Of a DNA stretch of 64,000 nt, positions 1 to 11,212 are shown one piece after another. A program made the position numbers and the translations under genes. Origin of the DNA: Macrotrachela quadricornifera (lineage: Eukaryota; Rotifera; Eurotatoria; Philodinida; Philodinidae); NCBI GenBank assembly GCA_022393335.1, contig JAJEKB010020939.1:207533-271532 (forward strand), read 5' to 3'. The first letter of the stretch is position 1. Each line of letters begins with the position of its first letter. The notes beneath the pieces are model-generated. The model searched no databases and was not told the DNA's origin. It was given only the letters and a program-made list of their open reading frames with translations.

Positions 1-1811
1 TATCGATCTTAAATTCGAAAAATATCAAGCACCAACGATTTTCTCATCATAGATAACATTTTTTGACTTTTATGGTACATTGATAGAGTACTGACATGAG
101 TCGCCTGAGCTATAGTTCATCCGGAGTTCATAACGAAAAACTGAGACAAAACGTAAAGTTCCCATTGATTTTAGCTAAGTTATTTAGTCTGATCTTGTAC
201 CCTGAACAAGCACACACACACACAGAGTTGTTTTTTATATGACTCCCCCTCTCAGTCAAGAAAATAGAAATAAAATATTTCGCCCCAACTTTTCATTGGG
301 ATTTCCCGCAGCATTTGTTCATTGCGACCTCCTGATAAAAGAGAAAAGGCATGATGTTCGGAATTAAGTGAACAGGAATTCGGAATGATAACAAGCAAAC
401 AGCAGCATATTAGGATTTAGAAGTTCTTTAATGATTAGGTTCTTTTTACGTCAAATGTCTAATAAAGAAATATTTTACCTCAAGAATCGAACCATTTGCC
501 ATTTGCTCAAAGTGTCTTACTTCTCACTTATTGTACTTGCAATAAAGCTTTTTAATCAACATCCAGTGGCTTGCATAATTAACGCCACTATATTAACCGC
601 TATTAATTCAGCTTTGGAGCTAATGGATGCATTTCGTTTAAATTCTTCTCAAAGAGCTATTGGGAATTTATTAATACGCTCGTTAAGAAGAAATTAAAAA
701 AGGAGAACTATTTAAAAATCGCTACAAATAAAATACAACATATTGTAGTCTAGGAAATAGCTTCGTCTATTTTAGAATATGATTTTACGGTTGATATCTA
801 TGGAGATTCAACGAGAGAGCTTCAAACAGTCGGTTCGTTTTTTACATATTTTTGTGGAAATCTCACTCAAAGATCCAACGTATAGGAATCAACAAAGAAA
901 ACTGTTTAGATTAGAATCAAAGTCGAACATAGATTTGCGATCCTCGAATCTCCGTGAAGCAAACTTAAAACAACAAGCAGTTCATGAAAGAAAGCTAAGA
1001 AATAGATTGCAAACATGCTTCCTGACTTCGAATTCGTATTTTTTGTGTTCGACAACCATCAGTCAACTTTTATAAGAAACGATTATTTACTAATTTATCA
1101 TTATTTAATATCTCTACCAATATTGAAAAACTAACTCCAAATTTCGATTCCTCGTAGTCAATTGTTTTTGGTGGAGTATTACGAGAGACAGTTTATATCG
1201 TTCACTATTAATTGTTGGGCAAACCAACTTAGTTCTCATTTATTGATCTTTGAGTATCCTGGACCAAACTTCTTGAGAAAAAAAGTAAAACTAATTACTA
1301 ATTGTTTCGTAACTTATCACTAACCACAAATTTGGCTCCAGATGAGAATTCTTTACTACTCATTACCCTTCATATAGTTTTCAACTAGAATATTACAAGC
1401 TTTTGATATTAACCTAGCTGACAACGTTTTCAGATTGGCTTGGATTTAGAAAGATACAGAGGAACTTTAGAAGGGAGCATACCTGTATAACTACAAGCTT
1501 ATTTTATTTTATATGATCTCTCCTCCCACCCACCAGACAAATCGTTATTTCGTAAAAAAGGCCTTTTTTAGTAAAACATATTATTTGAAAAAATCATAAG
1601 TAAATGGTACCATTCGATCCAGGACCACGAGAACCTTTGCTGAAATATTAAGATTCGATTTTTTTCAAAGTTAAGATTTTTTGCTGGTTTCTCTAAAACA
1701 TTTTTTTTTTATCCTTGACCGGACACAAACAAACAAATGCATTTCGCTTTTTTCCGTATTAGCCTCCCTTCAATCGACGAAATAGTAAATTTAAAAACTT
1801 TTGAAACCAAA
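1..1811. other. AT-rich stretch, no supported gene
   Basis: Short open frames occur (for example 431-697 and 779-1075 on +) but none shows a recognisable motif, splice structure or coding-like composition. A short CA microsatellite lies near 211-223. Nothing else is supported. Confidence 0.5.
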
Positions 1812-2169
1812 TCACATCAATTGGTTCCTGCGACGTCGATGTGAAATTTTGGGCGGTGATAAAGCTGAAGAGGATGCTCGACGTTTTGAAGTGGTGTTTT
1901 CTGTATTGCAACTGCGAAGATAATAAACTTTATGCTTTTCTTTTTCTTCTTTGGCCGTTGTTCTTACTGCTCTGCTTGCGCTCATGTGATACGTTGAGCT
2001 CATGTTTTAATCTGCTAATAGAACTTTGTGAAATATTTAACATTTTAACAAGCCGTTCGCCAACATTATTAAGTGGTATAATTGGACCATCCTTTTCTTT
2101 TTCGACAAATTCAATGACACGAAATAGAAACTGTTTTACTTCCACCGAAAATTCTTCACCTGTCGGCAT
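1812..2169 (-). pseudogene. Remnant of a DDE-type transposase N-terminus (helix-turn-helix)
   Basis: A 79-residue open frame (1930-2169) is followed, in an overlapping frame down to 1812, by a very basic stretch rich in Arg/Lys/Ser. Residues about 30-58 look like a helix-turn-helix of the kind that opens Tc1/IS630-like transposases (motif ERLVKMLNISQSSISRL). No catalytic DDE/DDD core follows in any frame, so this is at best a 5' fragment broken by a frameshift. It could also be a chance helix; the assignment rests on pattern only. Confidence 0.3.
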
Positions 2170-3127
2170 AATAACTGAAGATTTAATCTCGAAAAATTTT
2201 TCATGTAAATTTGAAAAAACTGCTTTAATTAAACCTTTTGAATGTCAGAAGTATGAGAGAACAACTTGTAAAACAGAGTTGAACTAGGTATCACCTCTGC
2301 CAATTCATTTAGTTCTGCAGTACAAGATCGGTCAAATTCAAGATAGATGATCTCACCTTGATCAGCACAGTCAATCATTTGACCTTCCACTACTTTTCCT
2401 CTTTGCTCAGAAAAAATCACAGGCATTTGTTCGTACGAATAAAACGGTCGTAATTCTACGAAGGAACAAAAACTGAGCGGGTGCTTAAATACCATTTTGA
2501 AGGGCACTCTTCAGTGCATTAGAACAGCAAAAAAAACTAAAAAAAAATTTTATTGGATACCTTCTTTGTTTTCCCAAGTTTGACCTCTTAAAACAAGCTT
2601 ATTAAACATTTGGGAAAAGTCTGATTTTTACATAGGCATTTGTCCTCCGAGCTTCTCTTCCAAAAAGTGAAAGCCGCAAGTCTCTATCTATTTTCGTTCA
2701 AAATTTATCAGCATTTCATCCGATACTCTTTTAAAAAAATTCCGATAACAGTATATTTTTAAATGTAAAATTTTCTCTCCAAAAAAAGTATTTCACGTCG
2801 TTATTTCTTGTTTTCCCATAAATATCATCATCAAATAGTATTTTAACATAATATCTATATAAAATTAATTGTCAAATTTGAAAATAAAAGTTTTTTGTGT
2901 TATTACATTGAATCATTTGAATATTGTTTTGAGCGTAAATAATAATTTTTTTTCTGATTTTTATTTCTCATTTGAATACATTGATAAGATGAAAAATAAT
3001 CATCGTTTGTATCATATGTTGTTTGTATATATACTTGGCTATATATAAATGAAGAAGAAAAGAAAAAAAAAAAATAAGAATACAAGACATGGTTAACAAC
3101 ATTTTAATTCATTTGTAACTCGACACT
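2170..3127. other. Intergenic, no supported gene apart from a dispersed repeat
   Basis: A 92-codon open frame on the minus strand (2229-2507) has no recognisable motif. The stretch also contains the repeat copy at 2585-2750, listed separately. The rest is low-complexity A/T. Confidence 0.4.
2585..2750 (-). repeat. Dispersed repeat, copy 1 (inverted relative to 9700-9890)
   Basis: Roughly 165 bases match the reverse complement of 9700-9890 with few mismatches, including the blocks CTGATTTTTACATAGGCAT and GCAAGTCTCTATCT. Neither copy carries a convincing reading frame, although the second happens to be open for 65 codons. It is probably an old non-autonomous mobile element. Confidence 0.65.
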
Positions 3128-3284
3128 ATGGAGGAAAGTTTGTCTTCTTCTAATAATGGTTCGTCTTCTTCTGATGATAGTTCGTCAATGGTACGACCTT
3201 ATTTTTAAAATTAATCAGAATAAATTTTTTTTTATAGTATAAATTGAGTGTTAAGCTCGAGAATATCAATCAATACAACTCCAT

Positions 3285-4385
3285 TTTTCACCACTAGCTA
3301 TTGCAGCAAATCGAGCTATTGGTAATTTAGTTGATAGTAGCTCCGAAGAAGTTTATAAAACACATTTTGAAGATATCGGTAAAAAATACACCGTTTAGTT
3401 TGATAAAAGTTAATTTATTATTTTTAGTGAATGAACGTAATGAAAAGATACAACGTACTAATACTGGTGTACCAAATTTTTTCAAATCGTTTAGTGAAAT
3501 TATTAATGATGATAAAACGTCTGAAAACTTGTTAAAAACTAATGGTCATTTAATTACAGAAGAAACAATTTCATCATTGACTAAACTGACTCCCCTACTC
3601 GACTTCTCCCCAATGAAATCCTCAGGGAGTTAACGACGTGATTCAGGGACTCCTCGGGAATTTGATGAGTATTATCAGGAACTCTCCGGGGATTCCCGAC
3701 ATGAAGTTCCTGGAGATTTCGTTGGGGCGTGTCGACTAGGGTCTCGATGAAGAAGGTTTTGGTGTAAATACCTTTCAGTTTAATTTGAAATTTATTTGAA
3801 ATTATAAACATTCTTTAGGAATATTCTACGACAAACTATGTTGATGAAACATCTACTTAAATTAATGAATACTACGTCACGTGATACAAATCGATGTATC
3901 GAACTTTTTTCCATCGGTAAGAAAAACTATTGGTAAATAAAAAAATAAAAAGATAAAAATTTTATTTAGATTTCGCTCTGGTGCATTATATCGACAACAA
4001 TTTGATGAAGATGTTGAAAAATTTCAAAATTATATTAAAGATCATGCAGTTGATATTGAATGTGCTATTGATAAAGAGGTAAACTTATTGTATTAAAAAC
4101 CTTAATAAACAATATCTTTTTAGGATCAAGAAAAAGAACGTTTAGGTCATGGCAATTTAGATCCAAAAATGGTTATGGAATCTTTACCAGAGGTATATAC
4201 TATTGATAGGTGTTTCCTTTACTTTTCTTTATATTTAGGAATTAAAACAATATTTTCAAACACGAGATCTTACAAAATTTCAAGTGGCTTTATTCAAGAT
4301 GTCGAAAAAAGATGCTGACGATTGTCTTGATCGTTGTCTTCGTTCGGGTTTATTAATTGCAAAACCCAAAGAAGTTAAAGAATGA
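3285..4385 (+). pseudogene. CDC37: Cdc37-like Hsp90 co-chaperone, disrupted copy
   Basis: Cdc37 loads protein kinases onto Hsp90. Exons seen: 3288-3378, 3428-about 3593, 3819-3916, 3970-4078, 4124-4192 and 4239-4385, separated by 46-53 nt introns except where a transposon lies. The middle domain is recognisable by SSSEEVYKTHFEDI, VNERNEKI, HLITEETISSL and QTMLMKHLLKLM. The C-terminal domain is recognisable by LGHGNLDPKMVMESLPEEL and DCLDRCLRSGLL, equivalent to the GPGGLDPVEVYESLPEEL and CIDSGLW segments of animal Cdc37. Defects: no recognisable N-terminal kinase-binding domain (a serine-rich start at 3128-3190 is unlike Cdc37), a MITE inside the middle-domain exon (3594-3740), and a phase mismatch between the exons ending at 3916 and starting at 3970. 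One extra T in the run at 3905-3910 would correct that mismatch and give an FFHRFR segment like FFTKIK of Cdc37. Bdelloids usually carry several gene copies, so loss of one is tolerable. Confidence 0.75.
3594..3740. mobile_element. Short GC-rich MITE inserted in the Cdc37-like exon
   Basis: About 147 bases, far richer in G+C than the surroundings, with imperfect terminal inverted repeats: the left end (CCTACTCGACTTCTCCCC) pairs with the right end read in reverse (CCTAGTCGACACGCCCC). The interior also holds degenerate repeats of a CAGGGACTC-like unit. Coding sequence of the Cdc37 middle domain stops at its left edge; an acidic segment (LDEEGF) that fits the Cdc37 sequence reappears just after its right edge. 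No clear target-site duplication was identified. Confidence 0.6.
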
Positions 4386-4466
4386 ACAAAAACAAATGTC
4401 GAAGAAAAACTTAGATTTTTATAAAATAAACTTGATGATATAACATAACAAAGAAGAAAAAACCAG

Positions 4467-4807
4467 ATCATCGAAGAGTGAAAGACAATTGATAGTTTAG
4501 TTGACTAATTTTTATAAATTTTAATGAAGAACATGAATAAATTAGAGCTTTCGGTATTTCGAATACCATCATCAGTACAATGGAAAAAAGAAAAAAGGTA
4601 GAAAAATTCGATGTTGTTGAATTTTAATTGCATTTTATTGGACTTCTTATTGCATATGGAATACAAATAATCGATTCAATACTAATCATCTTGCCTCTAT
4701 TGTACTGATGATTGAAATACCGAAAGCTCTAATTTATTCATGTTCTTCATTAAAATTTATAAAAATTAGTCAACTAAACTATCAATTGTCTTTCACTCTT
4801 CGATGAT
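4467..4807. repeat. Inverted repeat with arms of about 110 nt
   Basis: Arms 4467-4580 and 4700-4807 are almost perfect reverse complements (small differences near the inner ends), separated by about 119 nt. The repeat lies between the end of the Cdc37 pseudogene (+) and the truncated end of the GPCR gene (-), so the broken gene ends sit on either side of it. It may be a foldback element or a scar of inverted duplication. Confidence 0.85.
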
Positions 4808-4839
4808 TTATCAACAAGACCTATGATTATTCATGGTTA

Positions 4840-5640
4840 TTATCTTAAAAAATTAGATGATCCTTCATAATTATCATAGTGTATCATAATATCATAAAAT
4901 TTTTCAACACAATATGGTATTGAGGATAATGTGATTCTAATTGACATTAATAAAAGCATATGTGATACTTGTTTATTTCTATTCATATTCTCATTATGAT
5001 TTACTTGTGTTTTTAAGTTTCTTAATTGTTTAAATAGTAATATTCCAAATATAAAAAGAAATATAATTGGAATTATTCCATGGAAAAATATTTGAATTAC
5101 ATATAAATAATAATGTAAATATATGGTTGAAAATATTCTACATTGATCTGTATTTGATATATTAAAATATATAGCTATTGATATATTATGTAATCCAATA
5201 AATAATACTATTAATAATATAATAATTATTGTTTGTTTTTTTGTTGTACATAATTCTCTTAAGCGAACTTTTCTTGATGATATTAAATATCTATCAAATG
5301 TTGCCATACAAATACATGTTAATGACATAAGATCAAATGTATGTAATGCATAATATCGTAATTTACATAATATAAATACATTTGTTTGTGTTAGATGATA
5401 TTGATAACCATCAAATATAATACGAGTTAATAATGGATAAATAATTACAATTAAATTAGCAAATGATGATGCTAGTAAATATAATGAACTATTTGTTGTT
5501 CGACTAGTTTTATGATGTTTATTGAATCTTTGAGGAGAACGAGACCATATTGTAAATACACAAATGTTTAAAATATTTCCAATTGAACCAAATATATACA
5601 AAATGATACCAGCAAATATCATGAATTGATTTGAAAACAC
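4840..5640 (-). pseudogene. Rhodopsin-family GPCR, truncated before helix 7
   Basis: A 266-residue open frame. Six hydrophobic helices are visible at about residues 8-32, 52-78, 90-120, 136-160, 175-205 and 226-252. Family A marks are GN (21-22, helix 1), a Cys at 92 and one in the second extracellular loop (167) for the usual disulfide, and FDRYL (115-119) at the DRY position. The reading frame stops soon after helix 6, so helix 7 with its NPxxY motif and the tail are missing. I saw no donor site that would lead to another exon, and the stop is 33 bases from the inverted repeat at 4467-4807. The ligand is unknown; such orphan receptors are numerous in bdelloids. Probably a 3'-truncated copy, though an unseen last exon is possible. 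Confidence 0.75.
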
Positions 5641-6445
5641 GTTTGTTTATCTCATCTTGAACATAAATAAAACTTGTTAGATTTTGTTTAACATAAAATG
5701 GTTCTAGAAAAACATTTCCATATTTTATATGTTATTGTCATCTGATAAAGAAAAAAAAACATGGAATGCTGCTTCGTCGACTAGCTGTCTTACAAACAGA
5801 GTCTTATATTCAAGATGTTGTTAGTAATAATGGGATAGAAAAGAGAAATGCGCGTTTTTCATGTGATAAACTTAGTAGTTGTTTTTCTTCATATGTTAGT
5901 AAAATGTGCTACAAGACACTTATCACTCGAAGTATACTTCGTCTTAAATTTTCTTGAATAAGAAAATAAAGAAAAGTAAATTTCTAAATAATTTTAATAT
6001 TCTTCTCAAAAACAAAAATATGTCTTAATGAATTTTTCTTTGAGTAGATCTTCAAGGTTAATTTTATTCGTTGACTAAATAAAAATGATTCAGCATAGTT
6101 TTCGATAGAAACAATCTTAAATGTAATGTCTTATAAATAAAAGATAACTTGGTGCAAACGAAGATTGACATGTTTTTTGAAGAAACAAAAAAAAGGAATG
6201 GAAAAACTCATTGTTGCACAGAAAATAATATTTTTTTTTTACACAATAATTTCCTTTTTCGGAAACAATAGGATTTTACTTATCGTTTTTAATAATTACT
6301 TTCTTGTATCAAAAAATTCTGTCTGCATTTCCAAGTTTAAGAATAAATAACAGATGTAAGACTTTGCTTTTCTTTTTACGTAAAGATTTTTTTTATAAAT
6401 AGAATGATTGACGTAATTCATTTACTAGACTATTGATGTTTTACA
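5641..6445. other. Intergenic, no supported gene
   Basis: Upstream flank of the GPCR and A/T-rich filler. Small open frames at 5766-5957 and 6165-6350 have no motif and are most likely chance. Confidence 0.5.
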
Positions 6446-7777
6446 GTACTGGTCAAAAGTATCACCCCCCCCCCTTGGATCTCAGTCACAATATGAGCTG
6501 TAGGTCTCAAAATTAGTATGCACATAGTTCTCGATGAATGCTGATCAGCGACACCATCCGCAGCTCAATTGCCTGAAGTATAAGAAAGTTATAATGTATG
6601 CGGTGTGTCTCCACTGTGGACTTCATAAATCAGTGAAAGTTCGACAGATTGACTTCAAACTTACAGAAAAGGTTGCTCCACAGACCCTTACTATTCTCTA
6701 AAATTTTCAGCTCTATATCATTTACTAGACAGAAATGGCACTATGTTCAAATTCTAGATGTTATCATTGGTCTGGCTACTTGAATAATCAAGTAATTAAC
6801 CTTATCTTTTGAGTACTTAACTAGCATATAAGGAGACACAGTTCTACCAAAAAAAAGTTACAGAAATCACTAAGTATCATGGAAAACAAGACATAAACTT
6901 TTATAGTCAAATTTTTCTCTCATTCTGACAAAGCTGAAGGAGATAGGGAGTGACAATAAGGATTCCTATCATTTTCACAATTACGCCCCAATTTTTACTC
7001 ATATTCATACTCTAACGCTTATTTTGATTCATCATCATGATGAAAACTATCAAAAGACCCTTGACAGATTTGAACTAAATAGATAAATTCATTTTAATTC
7101 TTTTTTTATAAAGATCATCGGAATGGGGAAAAACTTAACCATAAAAGTTTAAGTCTTATTTTCTATGATACTTAAGGATTTTTGCAATTTTTTTGGTAGA
7201 ACTGTGTCTCCTTATATGCTGGTTAAGTACCCAAAAGATGAGGTCATTTGCTTGATTATTCGAGTAGCTAGAGCTATGACAACATCTAGAACTGGAACAT
7301 GGTGCTATTTCTGTCTAGTAAATGATATAAGGCTGGAAATTTTAGAAAACACTAAGGGTCTGTGGGGCAACCTTTTCTGTAAGTTTGAGGTCGATTTGTC
7401 GAACTTTCATTGATTTATGAAGTACATAATGGAATAAGTTGGCTTTGTCATATATCGATACTGACAGTAAAATGGTTCTAGTTCCACAATGGCTCATTGA
7501 ATTTCAATGAAACTTTTACTACAGATAGCTAAAGGACAGAGCAACAAAATGAAATCAACCCGAGCTCCTAAAGTCCTTTTGTTCCTAAGTTATGAAGTCC
7601 ACAGTGGAGACACACCGCATACATTATAACTTTCTTATACTTCAGGCAATTGAGCTGCGGATGGTGTCGTTGATCAGCAATTATCGAGACCTATGTGCAC
7701 ACAAGTTTTTAGGCCTACAGCTCATATTGTGGCTGAGATCCGAGTGGGTGGGGATACTTTTGCACAGTTCTGTACAT
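6446..7777. mobile_element. Large foldback element with arms of about 0.5-0.65 kb
   Basis: Arm 6446-6937 pairs with the reverse complement of 7105-7777 along its length with moderate divergence. Shared landmarks are GGTGTGTCTCCACTGTGG near 6602 and its complement near 7600, the CATATAAGGAGACACAGTTC block near 6825 and its complement near 7203, and the CAATTGCCTGAAGTATAAG block. The right arm carries an extra segment of about 160 nt (7425-7585). The open frames at 7165-7413 and 7592-7834 lie inside the arm and are not gene-like. No transposase is present, so any movement would have depended on proteins encoded elsewhere. Confidence 0.8.
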
Positions 7778-8940
7778 GTTTCAACAAGACAAATGAAATT
7801 TTTTGATAGATGCCGCAATAAGAACTTTTTTTAATTAATCAACAGTACTTTGTATTGTTTGTTTAATCGTTAGATTTGTTTTCTTTTCTCTTGAAACTTC
7901 TGGAAACGATTAATATGGAATAATTTGTTGGACTGAAATATTTCAATTAAATGATTGTTTTCCAGATCATTGATTAAAAATTATATTTTTCTATGTTCTT
8001 TGTATTTGACTTGTTGATGTAATCATTTTCTAGTCTTAGACTAACTGGCTGATGCTGTTATAATTGAAGATTAATAAAATATTTATCGTATTCTCAAAGT
8101 GTATTAAAAAGAAATACTATTATTAATGTTTTTTTCGTAATTTAGGTACTCTTCTATTGTCTTACAATTAATATTCAATAAAATATTATATTGAATCTTT
8201 AAGGTATAATACTTAATCATTACAAAATACTTCTTGTTTTTAGTAAAACGTTTATTTTTTCTTATACTATTATGAAATATGTATATATATGTCATCCAAT
8301 AAAAGTTAATCTTAATGTAAATAATATTATAATTCGAAGCTTAATTTAACAATTATACTTTTTGTAAATCAGTAAGACAATCTTAAAATTTCAATAAATA
8401 TTTTTATGCCTAATCTAGATAATCTCAATCCATTTTGTAATCATTGGTTTGTATATTAAATTCCTTTAAAAAAAGATCTTTATTAATAAAAAAAAATCAA
8501 CATTTATTGAATTAGATTATAGTTTAATGGGTTTTTCTTATTTTCTATAACTCTGTTCAAACAAATTAATTTTATTTAATTTTCTACATTTTAATATTTC
8601 TTTTTTCTTATAAATTATTTCTATACAAATGAATAAATCTTTATTATATATAGTTTATCAAAATGAATAACAATATAGAAGCAAAAATATACAAAAAGAA
8701 CAAATTATATATAAAATTGCTTTTTCTGTTTCCTTTTTTTGGTTTTTAAATAATAAATCAACATTTATATAATTAAAATTTATGTTTTATTGAATTCTAT
8801 TACAATAAATTTTCTTTTTTCTTAGTAGATTTTTATTTAAAATAAAACTTCATTAATATTGTCAAAGTTATTATCATCAAGTTACCTATAAAAATCTATA
8901 ATAAAAATAAAACAATACAAGACTAAAATCTCTTTTGAAG
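7778..8940. other. Very AT-rich intergenic DNA, no supported gene
   Basis: Poly-A/T tracts and short chance frames such as 8104-8295 on the minus strand, whose composition (Ile/Asn/Lys/Tyr) is what A/T-rich noise gives. Confidence 0.5.
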
Positions 8941-9367
8941 TTAATTAATTCTTACTTTTTGATTATTATTAATCCAGTTAATCACATAATAGAATTTGTT
9001 AATATGATTTGTTATTAATTTTCCTTTTTCTGCATTATTTTTAAAGACATCGAAACTGTTTATCTTCATACATGTTTTTATTTTTAATTGTTCAAGTCGG
9101 TTACGTTCTTGAAGTATTTGTTTATGTTTTTCAATTATTTCATTATGTTCAATTTGTGAAATTATGTTATCAATAACAAGTTGCACAGTTTTTCTTTTTT
9201 CTTGATTAATTAATTTTTCTAATCGTTTCTTATCTAATTTTAATAAATTAAATATATGACCTTGAACTAACATTTCATCGGAACAAGCACAAGAGCATTG
9301 GAAAAATTTAAGAGATGTAGTAACATAATTTTGTGATGAATTGATATCAGTTAGAAAATTCTATCCA
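8941..9367 (-). CDS. Unknown protein, partial; charged helical segment
   Basis: The frame is open from about 9367 to the stop at 8941. It starts after a possible acceptor AG and includes a cysteine cluster (CSCAC) just upstream of the first Met at 9273. The 110 residues after that Met are Lys/Glu/Ile/Asn-rich and mostly helical, with coiled-coil character over roughly residues 15-75. I do not recognise a family. Open length well beyond the surrounding noise and ordinary amino-acid composition suggest a real terminal exon, but no upstream exon could be joined with confidence. Confidence 0.35.
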
Positions 9368-9699
9368 ATAAAAACAGAAAGAAAAATACTTAGTCTTTAT
9401 TTATTTCTTATTTGTTCTTACTTTTGGAAAAACACCCATAATGTAATTAAACTAATAAAAAAGAAATTTTTCTTCGTTCAATCATGTTTGTTTATTGAAT
9501 GTATCTATATTTATATAGATATTTTGACTAGGCTAAATTAAAATCTTTATTTTGACTAAACATTGCTTAGGCAGAAATGACGTATCAATTTTGCCTAGGC
9601 AAAATTAGAATTCGATTAAATAGGAATTCATACATTCGAAATAATTAAAACTTGAATAAAATAAATTTTTTTGTTCAACAATGTTTAAGCGAGAAAATT

Positions 9700-9890
9700 T
9701 ATCGTTACCTGGTAATTACAGGATCTATTATCGGAATTTTTTTAAAAGAGTATCGAATGGAATGCTTATAACTTTTGAAACGAAAACAGATAGAGACTTG
9801 CAGCTTTCACTATTTGAAAGAAGAGCTCGGGGAGCATATGCCTATGTAAAAATCAGACTTTCTCCAAGTGTTTATTAAGCTTGTTTTAAG
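9700..9890 (+). repeat. Dispersed repeat, copy 2
   Basis: Reverse-complement partner of 2585-2750. The surrounding 9368-10327 holds no other feature I can support; the 66-codon frame at 9341-9541 looks like chance. Confidence 0.65.
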
Positions 9891-10327
9891 AGTTTTTTTC
9901 CTGGTCTACCTTTGCTCTTTTTTAACTTCATACATTAATTATAGGTGATATTTCGTTGATAAAACAGAGCTGACTAATAGATAATCATTTTTTTTTTCAT
10001 ACATCAGTTGTAGGTAAACGTTTATTTTGTATAAGAGAACAGGAAAAATAGGCCATAGTCGTTTCTACCTATCTCTTTGCTTGATAAAAAAAACAGCGAT
10101 CTATGGATGAATGATTACAACAATGAAAGATAGATAAAAACATGCGTTTCTTATATTTATTTAAGTTTTTTGTCCTTACTTTGACTCGCAATACGTGTAT
10201 TCATCCATTATTTCTTTACTTCGATCATACTTGAAGATTATTCGACAGTAAGCATTTTTTTCATAGCATTAAAATCGGGGAAAAAACAACGATTACTCGC
10301 GCTTCATTAGTCCAATAATCGTGATTA

Positions 10328-11212
10328 GCACGGAGTGCAACAAAGACCGACCCTTCGAAAATAAAATTAGTTAAATATTTATTTATAATTACAAAAGAAC
10401 TAAATTATATACCGCTAGTAACTATAGGGAGTGTACAATACATACGATATATACAAAACAATGTTACAATTCAGAAATTGAAATCAAAGAAAAGATGTTG
10501 TTTTCCATTTATATAAAACTATTTCGCATGGTAGTGATATACTTTGGACTCAAAAATGAAATATCTTGTCAACATTTTATCAGGATGCGTCATATGTAGA
10601 CAAATACAACTTTTGATGGACTTTCTCTTGATGCTAAAAGATTTTTGAGAGAAAAATATAAAAAATCTTTATAAAAAATGATCAGTTCTAATACAATCAA
10701 GAGACATTAATTAATATCAAAAAGGAAAGGTTTTTAATAGTAATATGTACTATTATAAAGTATTAAATGGAAATCTCTAAAATTTCTAAAAATATTTGAA
10801 AATTTATATCATAGTATATGGGGATGGTTTTAGAGATCATTTCATATCTCTTTATAGGATTTTCAGAAAGAGCTGAAAATTTCGGTTTTAGTAAAGCTCT
10901 TTGCGGATTTTCGAATAATATACCTTATATCAAAATCAAAATTTTTTCTATGCATGTTCCGTCAATGGTTTGATGGACCCTATCTTAAAATTAAATTTTC
11001 AAATGTACATTTAAGAAACAGATTCACATAGGTTGAAAATAACACCTATTCTTTAATTTCAATTTCTGAATTGTAACACTGTTCTGTATATATCATATGT
11101 ATTGTATACTCCCTATAGTTACTATTGATATATAATTCAGTTCTTTTGTAATTATAGTTAAATATTTAGTTAATTTTATTCTCGAGAAGACAGTTTTTTG
11201 CACTGCGTACTA
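10328..11212. repeat. Inverted repeat with 180-nt arms
   Basis: Arms about 10328-10510 and 11030-11212 are reverse complements with moderate divergence. Both contain the ACTATAGGGAGTGTACAAT-type block (near 10422 and, inverted, near 11103) and an AATTAAAGAACTGAATTATA-like block. The 520-nt interior has no reading frame. Probably a non-autonomous foldback element. Confidence 0.75.

Noticed and set aside
3581..3811. 76-codon minus-strand frame
   Set aside because: It lies over the GC-rich MITE inserted in the Cdc37 pseudogene and has no motif.
6165..9541. Several 60-80 codon frames (6165, 7165, 7592, 9341)
   Set aside because: They fall in foldback arms or A/T-rich noise and show Ile/Phe/Lys/Asn-biased composition without motifs.
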